Source: Planctomycetota bacterium
GTDB taxonomy: Bacteria; Planctomycetota; Phycisphaerae; Sedimentisphaerales; Anaerohalosphaeraceae
Direction: 5' to 3'
DNA: 6,589 nucleotides
NCBI GenBank assembly: GCA_012519365.1
Contig: JAAYQH010000518.1
Coordinates: 1-6,589 of the forward strand
In this document: positions 1 to 5,397 of the stretch, one piece after another
Layout of the letters: every line of letters starts with the position of its first letter
Numbering within the stretch: position 1 is the first letter of the stretch
Notes under the pieces: generated by a model
The model's database searches: none
What the model was told of the DNA's origin: nothing
The model's input: only the letters and a program-made list of their open reading frames with translations
Position numbers and translations under genes: made by a program

Positions 1-262
1 ACTCCACCGGACGGCTGGCCGGGTCCGGCGACCAGTGAAACTTCCAGTTGCCGTTGAGGACCTTGGCCCATGGGGACGACAGCCGGTTGCCCCGCAAAGC
101 GCTTTGCGTATCGGGATACGGCACCGACGTACAACGAGGGGCTTCTTTATTAAGACCGATGACTTGTTCATTCTCCCAGTCAGGTACGTCTGCGGCGACG
201 TTGAACGTACCCATCATCACTGCTCCAATAAAAAGCAAACAAACGACACCTTGTTTCTTCAT
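1..262 (-). CDS. Secreted GH2 beta-galactosidase (LacZ-like), N-terminal part, cut by left edge
   Basis: The first 87 codons of a gene running off the left edge. The protein begins MKKQGVVCLLFIGAVMMG, a typical signal peptide (basic n-region, hydrophobic core), with likely cleavage after V22-A23-A24. The mature start, PDWENEQVIGLNKEAPR (27-43), followed by RLSSPWAKVLNGNWKFHW (60-77), matches the opening of the LacZ-type sugar-binding jelly-roll domain, as in E. coli LacZ DWEN...LNR and LNGEWRFAW. Such enzymes hydrolyse terminal beta-galactosides. The signal peptide suggests periplasmic or extracellular action on oligosaccharides, unlike cytoplasmic E. coli LacZ. The catalytic domain lies outside the window, so substrate specificity cannot be judged. 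The start is well supported: AGGAG lies 7 nt upstream (270-274) and a good promoter precedes it. It lies downstream of rnc on the same strand but seems separately transcribed. Another GH2 activity is possible. Confidence 0.85.
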   Translation of the reverse strand, partial: MKKQGVVCLLFIGAVMMGTFNVAADVPDWENEQVIGLNKEAPRCTSVPYPDTQSALRGNRLSSPWAKVLNGNWKFHWSPDPASRPVE

Positions 263-272
263 AACCAATCTC

Positions 273-319
273 CTGAAAACGAGTGAGGTTTACTGACACG
301 CAAATACTACTCGTTTCAG
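273..319. repeat. Imperfect inverted repeat flanking the GH2 promoter start region
   Basis: CTGAAAACGAGT (273-284) and ACTCGTTTCAG (309-319) are inverted copies differing by one base of length. The right arm lies within the -35/-10 spacer and touches the -10 box; the left arm lies in the leader next to the ribosome-binding site. One arm lies upstream of the predicted transcription start, so this should act as DNA (a pair of operator half-sites or sites) and not as an mRNA hairpin. TGAAAACG resembles half-sites of LacI-family operators, which is only suggestive. Confidence 0.45.
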
Positions 320-332
320 CAGGGTTATGCAA
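304..332 (-). promoter_or_regulatory. Sigma70-type promoter of the GH2 gene
   Basis: On the minus strand, TTGCAT (327-332) and TAGTAT (304-309) are separated by exactly 17 bp. Transcription would begin near 297, giving a leader of about 35 nt that holds the AGGAG ribosome-binding site. The match is good but was made by eye. Confidence 0.6.
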
Positions 333-392
333 GCACAACTTAGGGATTTTAGACATTGCAGGATGGCCCCTCAGCAGCGTTTAGCCGCTTTG

Positions 393-429
393 CAGGCCGC
401 GAAATAAGGATCAAAATGCAGCGGCCCTG
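393..429 (-). other. Hairpin just after the rnc stop codon
   Basis: CAGGCCGC (393-400) and GCGGCCCTG (421-429) pair with one bulged base around a 20-nt loop, 4 nt beyond the rnc stop. No T-run follows on the minus strand, so it is not a standard intrinsic terminator. It could stabilise the rnc mRNA 3' end or pause transcription before the GH2 promoter. Confidence 0.3.
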
Positions 430-432
430 GCG

Positions 433-1131
433 TTATTCGTTTTCCGCATCGATGACCCCCATCTCAATCAGAGCATTTCGAGCCGCCAGTTGCTCGGCGT
501 CCTTTTTGGTCACCCCCCAGGCGCTGGGAAATCGCCGATGTTCGATCACCACGCCCACTTCAAAGCATTTGTTGTGGTCCGGCCCTTTTTCATCGAGCAG
601 CTCATAATACGGCGTGCGATTATAGACCCGCTGACAGTGCTGTTGCAGAACGGACTTAAAGTTGTTTTGATGTTCTTTGGCGTTGGTCGCCTCGATCAGC
701 GGCTCAAACCATCGTAAAATAAAACGTTGGGCCTCTTCCAGTCCGCCGTCAAAATAAATCGCCGCAATCACCGCCTCCAGACAACCCGCAGCAATCGAAC
801 CATTCACGGCGCTGCTGCGAACGGTCCCTTTGCCCAACCGAAGAAACTGCACCAGTCCCATCTGACCGGCAATCTTGGCGCACACCTTTCGCGAAACGAG
901 CATGCTCTTGATTTTGGTCAAATCGCCTTCCTGATACTCCGGAAAGCAGTCATACAACGCCCGACAAATCACCACACCCAGCACCGAATCGCCCATAAAT
1001 TCGAGCCGTTCGTTGCTTTTGAGACGATCCTCCGTGATCGAGGAATGGGTCAACGCCTCGACAAGATAATCACTGTTCTTGAATCGATAGCCCAAGACCT
1101 CTTCAATCTGCTGCAAAACTTCGGTTTCCAT
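433..1131 (-). CDS. rnc: Ribonuclease III
   Basis: RNase III, a 232-residue Mg-dependent endonuclease of double-stranded RNA that matures rRNA precursors and cuts structured mRNAs. The nuclease domain spans about 1-150, with the family signature NERLEFMGDS (40-49); E41, E44 and D48 match E. coli E38, E41 and D45, and E68 (in EGD) matches E65. The second metal cluster is odd: in SIAAGCLEAVIAAIYFDGG (112-130), E119 matches E. coli E117, but the position of D114 is G116 (codon GGT, 784-786). A double-stranded RNA-binding domain fills about 157-225, ending in KKDAEQLAARNAL. Length is normal. The start is fixed, because an in-frame stop lies four codons upstream (1141-1143). No clear Shine-Dalgarno precedes it. 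It has its own promoter and a hairpin-bearing 145-nt leader. No operon partner (era, acpP or fabF) is adjacent. Confidence 0.95.
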   Translation of the reverse strand: METEVLQQIEEVLGYRFKNSDYLVEALTHSSITEDRLKSNERLEFMGDSVLGVVICRALYDCFPEYQEGDLTKIKSMLVSRKVCAKIAGQMGLVQFLRLGKGTVRSSAVNGSIAAGCLEAVIAAIYFDGGLEEAQRFILRWFEPLIEATNAKEHQNNFKSVLQQHCQRVYNRTPYYELLDEKGPDHNKCFEVGVVIEHRRFPSAWGVTKKDAEQLAARNALIEMGVIDAENE

Positions 1132-1158
1132 AAGGGGTCTCTATTCCCGCGTCGCGCA

Positions 1159-1205
1159 GGCAGATTTCGAAAACCGCAAAAACGATGCGATGTTCGAAAT
1201 CGGCC
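1159..1205 (-). other. Long hairpin in the rnc 5' leader
   Basis: GATTTCGAA (1163-1171) and TTCGAAATC (1193-1201) are perfect 9-bp arms. Inside them, after a symmetric 3x3 internal loop, CGCA (1175-1178) pairs with TGCG (1186-1189) around a 7-nt loop. Outside them, after one mismatch, three more pairs form (1159-1161 with 1203-1205). The resulting rod is about 20 layers long, with 16 Watson-Crick pairs, and ends 27 nt before the rnc start. In E. coli, RNase III represses its own operon by cleaving a leader stem-loop; a similar role here is inference. Confidence 0.5.
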
Positions 1206-1282
1206 GGTCAGTTAAGGTTGCCCAATTCGGCACAACAACCTGCTGCTGCACCCTTTGTCCCTATACACTCTTATCTCTATTA

Positions 1283-1310
1283 ACTATAGCATATTAAGGC
1301 CGCCTGTCAA
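1283..1310 (-). promoter_or_regulatory. Sigma70-type promoter of rnc
   Basis: A consensus TTGACA (1305-1310) is followed after 16 bp by TATAGT (1283-1288) on the minus strand. Predicted transcription start is near 1276, giving a 145-nt untranslated leader before the rnc ATG. This is the best sigma70 match in the window. Confidence 0.7.
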
Positions 1311-1523
1311 GACGGCTTTTGAGCCCAACGGATGTTACACCCTCGACGTGCAAAAGAACACAAAATCTGTCGGGTAAAAGATGATAAACCCAAAAGAAAA
1401 AGGATAAGCGGCTTGAATTTTATCCCCCATAAATCACCCGCAGCGGGTTGCCAAGACCCTCTGACCCGGCGACAAAATCCCCCGATATTTCGCTTCTAAA
1501 GGAGGTCTTAATAGCACAAAAAA

Positions 1524-1554
1524 TGCCGTTTTGGCAGGGGATGTGTCCAATGCC
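1524..1554. promoter_or_regulatory. Possible activator-binding dyads upstream of the sigma54 promoter
   Basis: TGCC-N5-GGCA (1524-1536) is a dyad whose right half also pairs with TGCC at 1551-1554. The second dyad, GGCA (1533-1536)/TGCC (1551-1554), encloses GGA (1539-1541)/TCC (1546-1548) around TGTG. The pair centres about 100-113 bp upstream of the predicted start near 1643, the usual place for enhancer-binding protein sites in sigma54 systems. The role is inferred from position and symmetry only. Confidence 0.35.
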
Positions 1555-1616
1555 CCATTTCCTCAAATAATTATAAGTTATTTCTTTAGAATAAGATAAA
1601 CAAAGTACGACAAAAC

Positions 1617-1632
1617 TGGCACGCTTTTTGCA
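1617..1632 (+). promoter_or_regulatory. Sigma54 (RpoN) -24/-12 promoter of hsp20
   Basis: TGGCACG-CTTT-TTGCA matches the RpoN consensus TGGCACG-N4-TTGCW at every fixed position, with the GG and GC doublets 10 bp apart. The start is predicted near 1643, giving a leader of about 92 nt ahead of hsp20. Sigma54 holoenzyme needs an AAA+ enhancer-binding activator, so hsp20 expression would be strictly signal-dependent. Confidence 0.75.
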
Positions 1633-1720
1633 CTTACATAAAGCGGTGGAAAAAAAAGAAATAAATAAAGGAACACAGAGAACAAGGAAGAGTTATTAAA
1701 CGTAAAATTTTTTGGACGAA

Positions 1721-1728
1721 GGGAGGTG
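1721..1728 (+). promoter_or_regulatory. Ribosome-binding site that sets the hsp20 start
   Basis: GGGAGGTG lies 8 nt (counted from GGAGG) before ATG at 1735. An in-frame GTG at 1726 sits inside this Shine-Dalgarno sequence and so cannot be the true start, which rules out the three-residue-longer reading. Confidence 0.8.
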
Positions 1729-1734
1729 TTATTT

Positions 1735-2244
1735 ATGGCTCTAAGCAATCTGGTTCCGTTCAAGAAGGGCAACAAAGATGCGTTGGCTCGTTTTCGTCGT
1801 GAGGCAGATCCGCTGGCAGCGTTCCAGCGGCAAATGAATCGCCTTTTTGAAGACTTCTTCGGTCAGTCTGCCCTGCAGCCGTTTACCGGCTGGGATCGGT
1901 GGATGGAGGAATTCACACCCCGTGTGGATATCTCCGAAAACGACAAAGAGATAACCGTTACCGCCGAACTGCCCGGCATAGATGAGAAAGACATCCAGGT
2001 CAGCATTCAGGATGATCTGCTCACGCTCCGCGGGGAGAAAAAGTCTGAACATGAAGAAAAAGACAGTCAGCATTACCTCATGGAGCGTTCCTATGGCACC
2101 TTCAGCCGGGTGATTCCGCTGCCGGCCGACGTGGACGACAGCAAGGCCGAGGCCGTCTTCAAGAATGGAGTATTGAAGATTCGTTTGCCCAAAACGTCTG
2201 CTGAATCGAGCAAGACCAAACGCATCGAAATCAAACGTGGATAA
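1735..2244 (+). CDS. hsp20: Small heat-shock protein, Hsp20/alpha-crystallin family
   Basis: A 169-residue small heat-shock protein, an ATP-independent cytoplasmic holdase that binds unfolding proteins and hands them to DnaK/ClpB-type machines. The N-terminal arm contains DPLAAFQRQMNRLFEDFFG (25-43), the usual amphipathic segment. The alpha-crystallin domain runs about 59-153, with AELPG (77-81), the charged loop around 101-113 and the hallmark AVFKNGVLKIRLPK (140-153). The C-terminal IEI (164-166) is the I-x-I anchor used in oligomer assembly. All expected parts and the length are normal. Transcription seems to start at a sigma54 promoter and to end at a strong terminator just after the stop, so it is probably monocistronic. 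HtrA, another folding-stress protein, follows on the same strand. Confidence 0.95.
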   Translation: MALSNLVPFKKGNKDALARFRREADPLAAFQRQMNRLFEDFFGQSALQPFTGWDRWMEEFTPRVDISENDKEITVTAELPGIDEKDIQVSIQDDLLTLRGEKKSEHEEKDSQHYLMERSYGTFSRVIPLPADVDDSKAEAVFKNGVLKIRLPKTSAESSKTKRIEIKRG

Positions 2245-2260
2245 TTGCCCGTAAACCTGT

Positions 2261-2293
2261 AACGGGCCTGCCAAAAACAGGCCCGTTTTTTTT
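2261..2293 (+). terminator. Strong intrinsic terminator after hsp20
   Basis: A perfect 10-bp GC-rich stem, AACGGGCCTG (2261-2270) with CAGGCCCGTT (2278-2287), a 7-nt A-rich loop and a run of eight T (2286-2293). It lies 16 nt after the hsp20 stop. The upstream GCCCGT (2247-2252) can pair with ACGGGC (2262-2267) as an alternative stem. Confidence 0.93.
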
Positions 2294-2294
2294 A

Positions 2295-2338
2295 TTGCTT
2301 ATACCATACTCTCTATGGCATTATGGGTGTGTGATAAT
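2295..2338 (+). promoter_or_regulatory. Probable promoter region of the htrA-type gene
   Basis: Two weak candidates overlap. TTGCTT (2295-2300) and CATTAT (2319-2324) are 18 bp apart. Alternatively there is an extended -10, TG-T-GATAAT (2330-2338), with no clear -35. A small dyad, CCATA (2304-2308)/TATGG (2314-2318), lies between the elements and could be an operator. A promoter is expected here because a strong terminator lies immediately upstream. Confidence 0.35.
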
Positions 2339-2376
2339 AACAGCAATGACAGCCAAGTAAGTGAAAGGGTTGGTTT

Positions 2377-3822
2377 ATGAGCGTACACAAACCATTTTTG
2401 AGTAGGCACGTGATTTTATGTACCCTGGCGATGGCGGCTGTTCTTTCTGCGGTCACATGGGCTGAGCCGGCCGCGGACATGAACGGCGTTGAGGCCTTAC
2501 GCCAAGCAGGGCGTGCGTTTTCCGGCGTGGCCCGAAAAGCCACTCCTGCCGTTGTAGCCGTACAGGTGGAAACCGTTATTCGCGTCAGCAGCGATCAATA
2601 CTGGTCGCCGTTTGATGACGAGTTTTTTGACCGGTTTTTTGGGTTTCGACCACGTTCACCCCAGCCTCAGGAACGGCGACGGACCGGCCAGGCCTCCGGC
2701 TTTATTATCAGCCAAGACGGCTACGTCCTGACCAATCATCATGTCATCGACCAGGCCGACAAGATTCGCATTATGATGAATGATGGCCGAGTGTTTGAAA
2801 ATGTCGAACTGATCGGCTCCGATGAAAAATCCGATGTCGCTTTGCTAAAAATACCCGATGCATCAGATCTGCCCTGTCTCGAATTGGGCAACTCAGATGA
2901 TCTGGAGGTGGGAGAATGGGTCATTGCCATCGGCAATCCCTTCGGCCTAACCGAGACGGTTACCGTTGGTATCGTCAGTGCCAAAGGCCGGCGCATCAGT
3001 CAGCGTTCCGATGATTATCAGGACTTTATTCAGACCGACGCGGCGATCAACCCCGGCAACTCCGGCGGTCCGTTGCTAAATCTGGATGCCAAGGTCGTCG
3101 GCATCAACAGTGCCATTATTACCGGAACCGGAGGCTATATGGGGGTAGGGCTGGCCGTACCGATTAATATGGCGGTTCGCGTAAAAGAACAACTGCTCAC
3201 CACCGGCAAAGTGCAGCGGGGCTATCTCGGCATTACGATGCAGGATTTGACCCCTGAATTGGCCGAATATTTCGGTCTTAAGAGCACCAACGGCGTCTTG
3301 GTTGTCAGCGTGGAAGAAGATTCACCCGCCGAGAAGGGTGGTTTGAGAAAAGATGACATTATCATCCGCATCGACGATCGTCTCATCACCAACAGAAATG
3401 AAATTCGCAACATTATCGGTTTTACGGTCCCCGATACCAAGATAAAAATAGTCGTTATTCGCAACGGCAAAGAGCGTACACTGGAAGTGACCGTCGGTTC
3501 CCGTGAGGAAAGCACCCTTGCCGAGACCAGTGAAATCGGCCAAAAACTGGGTCTGAAAGTCCAGAATATTGATGCAGAAGTTGCCCGACGGTTTAACCTC
3601 ACCGAAGGCAAGGGAGTTCTGATTGTCGAAGTAACCCCCGGCAGTCCCGCCGATCTGGCAGGTATTCAACCGAATATGGTCATTCACAGTGTCAATCGGC
3701 AGGAAGTCAATTCCGTTGCGGAATTCAACGAAGCCCTCAAAGAAACCGAAAAAACAAAACGAGCCTTATTGCTGATACGAACCGGCAGATTCTCGCAATA
3801 CGTGCTTTTGCGGCTGCCCTGA
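2377..3822 (+). CDS. htrA: Periplasmic Do/HtrA-family serine protease (DegP/DegQ-like)
   Basis: A 481-residue HtrA-family protease/chaperone that degrades or holds misfolded envelope proteins. The signal peptide covers about 1-29 (hydrophobic core VILCTLAMAAVLSAV, likely cleavage after A29). The trypsin-like domain spans about 45-275, with an LA-loop rich in Phe, Arg and Pro (about 70-105). The full catalytic triad is visible: H122 in LTNHHV, D153 in KSDVALLK and S229 in NPGNSGGP. Two PDZ domains follow: PDZ1 at about 282-375, opening with the carboxylate-binding loop RGYLGI, and PDZ2 at about 390-478. This is the full DegP/DegQ/MucD layout and a normal length. There is no Cys pair in the LA-loop. 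The ribosome-binding site is modest (AAAGGG, 7 nt upstream). Activity is usually switched by exposed C-termini binding the PDZ domains. Which Deg paralogue it is cannot be settled from sequence alone. Confidence 0.95.
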   Translation: MSVHKPFLSRHVILCTLAMAAVLSAVTWAEPAADMNGVEALRQAGRAFSGVARKATPAVVAVQVETVIRVSSDQYWSPFDDEFFDRFFGFRPRSPQPQERRRTGQASGFIISQDGYVLTNHHVIDQADKIRIMMNDGRVFENVELIGSDEKSDVALLKIPDASDLPCLELGNSDDLEVGEWVIAIGNPFGLTETVTVGIVSAKGRRISQRSDDYQDFIQTDAAINPGNSGGPLLNLDAKVVGINSAIITGTGGYMGVGLAVPINMAVRVKEQLLTTGKVQRGYLGITMQDLTPELAEYFGLKSTNGVLVVSVEEDSPAEKGGLRKDDIIIRIDDRLITNRNEIRNIIGFTVPDTKIKIVVIRNGKERTLEVTVGSREESTLAETSEIGQKLGLKVQNIDAEVARRFNLTEGKGVLIVEVTPGSPADLAGIQPNMVIHSVNRQEVNSVAEFNEALKETEKTKRALLLIRTGRFSQYVLLRLP

Positions 3823-3844
3823 TGCAATTGCACGGATTCGAAGA

Positions 3845-3880
3845 AACAAGGCCGACCGGAAAAACCGCGTCGGCCTTGTT
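3845..3880. terminator. Hairpin between convergent htrA and dat, likely bidirectional terminator
   Basis: A perfect 12-bp stem, AACAAGGCCGAC (3845-3856) with GTCGGCCTTGTT (3869-3880), and a 12-nt loop that can add CGG/CCG pairs. It begins 22 nt after the htrA stop and lies 54 nt beyond the stop of the convergent aminotransferase. The T-tracts on either side are short and interrupted, so termination may be partial or Rho-assisted. Confidence 0.7.
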
Positions 3881-3934
3881 AATATCTGTTTCTCATTGGG
3901 CTTTTTATGTCCCGTTTGTCGACTTCGCGTCGGG

Positions 3935-4780
3935 CTATCGACCCCGTGCAAATTCGGCAAACTCGGCCATGAGTTTTTTACAGATCGGCCCAACTTGTCC
4001 GTCTCCCACGGCCTGTCCGTTGAAGCGCGTAATCGGCACGATGTCTTTGGTGGTTACCCCCAAAAACAGCTCGTCGCAGGCCGCGGCCTCTTGCGGGCTC
4101 TGCACACGCTCGACAATCGCAAGGCCGATGTCCTCGGCCACCTTGCCGACCATCGCGCGCGTAATCGACGGAAGAATTTCCGGCCCCAGAGGTCGGGTAA
4201 TGAGAACGTTTTCTTTCCCGTCAATCGCAAAAAACGCCGAGCCGGCCCCCTCAGTAATCTCGTTGGCATCATTTACAAGTATAGCCTCGCTGGCGTTTTG
4301 CGACTGAACCGCGAGCTTTGCCAATACGTTCGGCAGCAGATTCAGCGACTTAATATCGCAGCGTTTCCAGCGTAAATCCGGATGTGTCTGCACCGATATT
4401 CCCTGCGTCTTGGCCGTCGTATCCTCGGTGAGCGATTCGACGGTCAGAAAAAAATTCGGCTTCAAATCCTTCCCCGGAAGATGGCTGCGAGGCTCTGAAC
4501 CCCGCGTAATATGAAAATAAATCTTCGCGTTGGCGTGCCCGCTTTGCTCAAAGGCGGTTTGAACTCTACGCCGAATGTCCGCGATATCCACGCCGTGTAT
4601 GAAGATTTCCCTCAGACTCCGTTCAAACCGAGCCAGGTGTTCCTCGAATGCAAAAATTCGGCCGTCATAACTCCGCAGCACTTCATAGACGCCATCACCA
4701 AAATACAATCCGCGGTCCAGATATGCCTTGTCCAGTTCGCTGAACGGCAGCATCTGGTCATCAATCATTGCCAATTTCAT
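3935..4780 (-). CDS. dat: D-amino-acid (D-alanine) aminotransferase, class IV PLP enzyme
   Basis: A fold-type IV PLP enzyme of 281 residues, resembling Bacillus D-amino-acid transaminase along its length. That enzyme interconverts D-alanine plus 2-oxoglutarate and D-glutamate plus pyruvate for peptidoglycan precursors. Visible motifs are DRGLYFGDGVYEV (22-34), TRGSEPRSH (92-100), RWKRCDIKSLNLL (137-149) with PLP lysine K144, and EITEGAGSAFF (174-184) with E177. Y32, R98 and H100 reproduce the substrate-carboxylate trap of the Bacillus D-enzyme, favouring D-specificity over the related branched-chain aminotransferases and aminodeoxychorismate lyase. ATG at 4780 is preferred: CGGAG lies 9 nt upstream, whereas it abuts the ATG at 4789 with no gap, and the N-terminus then aligns with the Bacillus enzyme. 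It is convergent with htrA and divergent from rplU. No clear promoter was found. Confidence 0.9.
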   Translation of the reverse strand: MKLAMIDDQMLPFSELDKAYLDRGLYFGDGVYEVLRSYDGRIFAFEEHLARFERSLREIFIHGVDIADIRRRVQTAFEQSGHANAKIYFHITRGSEPRSHLPGKDLKPNFFLTVESLTEDTTAKTQGISVQTHPDLRWKRCDIKSLNLLPNVLAKLAVQSQNASEAILVNDANEITEGAGSAFFAIDGKENVLITRPLGPEILPSITRAMVGKVAEDIGLAIVERVQSPQEAAACDELFLGVTTKDIVPITRFNGQAVGDGQVGPICKKLMAEFAEFARGR

Positions 4781-4789
4781 AGGGTTCAT

Positions 4790-4794
4790 CTCCG
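4790..4794 (-). promoter_or_regulatory. Ribosome-binding site that sets the dat start
   Basis: CGGAG on the minus strand is 9 nt from the ATG at 4780 but directly touches the ATG at 4789. This spacing decides for the shorter protein (281 instead of 284 residues). Confidence 0.6.
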
Positions 4795-4880
4795 AAAGTT
4801 GAATAGACTGAATATTTTAATTTTCCTCATTATTTCGGCATATAGCAACACCAAATTTCAATGTTTCCATTTGTTTAGAC

Positions 4881-4923
4881 AGGGAAAATGATTGGAGGTG
4901 CAATGTGACGCTGAATTTTCCCT
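4881..4923. repeat. 9-bp inverted repeat in the dat/rplU divergent region
   Basis: AGGGAAAAT (4881-4889) and ATTTTCCCT (4915-4923) are perfect arms around 25 bp, followed on the plus strand by T-rich sequence (4924-4939). It lies about 40 bp upstream of the rplU -35 box, in a 266-bp region between two divergent genes. It could be an operator or a terminator-like hairpin; nothing distinguishes these. Confidence 0.35.
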
Positions 4924-4960
4924 ATTTTTTGGTTTTTTTGGCCAAACATACAATTTTTTC

Positions 4961-4989
4961 TTTACAAATTCACCCCTGCCCCCTAAAAT
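4961..4989 (+). promoter_or_regulatory. Sigma70-type promoter of rplU
   Basis: TTTACA (4961-4966) and TAAAAT (4984-4989) are separated by 17 bp. The predicted start is near 4996, leaving a leader of about 51 nt. AGGAG (5037-5041) lies 5 nt before the rplU ATG. Confidence 0.7.
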
Positions 4990-5046
4990 TCATCTCTTTT
5001 ATGCAAAACAGCGACAATATATCGAAAAATAGTTGCAGGAGTACCT

Positions 5047-5397
5047 ATGTACGCAGTGATTGAACAAGGCGGCAAACAATATAAGGTCGAACAAGGTGAT
5101 ATTATTAATATTGAATTGACCGAGGCGGCACCGGACGCCAAAACCATAGATCTGGACAAAGTGTTGTTCGTCAGTGACGGCCAAAATATCCAGGTGGGCA
5201 CACCTTATCTGGACGGCGCCAAAGTAGTGGCCACGTTTCGCGTGAATGCCGAACAGGCCGTGGTCAAAGGTCCCAAGCTCTATCCGGCCTACCACCGCCG
5301 CCGTAAAAACAGCAGCAAGCGTGTCGGCCATCGGCAAAAATACCTCCAGGTCGTCATTGACAGCATCGAGTTGCCGACAGGTTCCTCGTCCGAGTAA
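5047..5397 (+). CDS. rplU: Large-subunit ribosomal protein bL21
   Basis: Ribosomal protein bL21, 116 residues, a 23S rRNA-binding component of the large subunit. The N-terminus MYAVIEQGGKQYKVEQGD (1-18) and the basic stretch YHRRRKNSSKRVGHRQKY (81-98) are the family hallmarks; the latter contacts rRNA. It is about a dozen residues longer than E. coli L21, mainly through the C-terminal tail ELPTGSSSE. In most bacteria rplU is followed at once by rpmA (bL27) and often obg; here neither follows on either strand in the remaining 1.2 kb. It has its own sigma70 promoter and a good ribosome-binding site. Its stop codon forms the first three bases of a 101-nt structured element. Confidence 0.97.
   Translation: MYAVIEQGGKQYKVEQGDIINIELTEAAPDAKTIDLDKVLFVSDGQNIQVGTPYLDGAKVVATFRVNAEQAVVKGPKLYPAYHRRRKNSSKRVGHRQKYLQVVIDSIELPTGSSSE

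Larger units (their letters stand above)
1132..1734. other. 603-bp intergenic region between divergent rnc and hsp20
   Basis: No convincing gene is present; short open frames here lack good start sites or family features. The left part (1132-1310) holds the rnc leader and promoter. The right part (about 1520-1734) holds the sigma54 promoter of hsp20, possible activator sites and the hsp20 leader. The middle, about 1320-1500, is unexplained. It contains a perfect 13-bp palindrome, ACCCGC-A-GCGGGT (1436-1448), and an orphan AAAGGAGGT (1498-1506) with no start codon at a usable distance. I see no tRNA, CIRCE element or other known RNA in it. Confidence 0.6.

Noticed and set aside
1294..1319. Terminator-like hairpin (GGCCG...CGGC then TTTT)
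   Set aside because: It overlaps the near-consensus rnc promoter, the stem is short and imperfect, and no plus-strand gene ends upstream.
1523..1570. Short 15-codon frame (ATG to TAA) after an AGGAGG-like sequence
   Set aside because: The Shine-Dalgarno-like sequence is about 16 nt away, too far, and the frame overlaps the candidate activator dyads.
1726..1728. GTG as the hsp20 start
   Set aside because: It lies within the GGGAGGTG ribosome-binding site; ATG at 1735 has correct spacing.
1321..1734. CIRCE (HrcA) element or ROSE/fourU thermometer for hsp20
   Set aside because: No TTAGCACTC-N9-GAGTGCTAA match, and the A-rich leader offers no stretch complementary to GGGAGG.
1741..2274. Long minus-strand open frame (177 codons) opposite hsp20
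   Set aside because: It is antisense to a certain Hsp20 gene, has no family features, and begins inside the hsp20 terminator.
4792..4838. CCGAAA/TTTCGG pairing that could mask the dat ribosome-binding site
   Set aside because: Only 6 bp with a 35-nt loop; expected by chance at this length.
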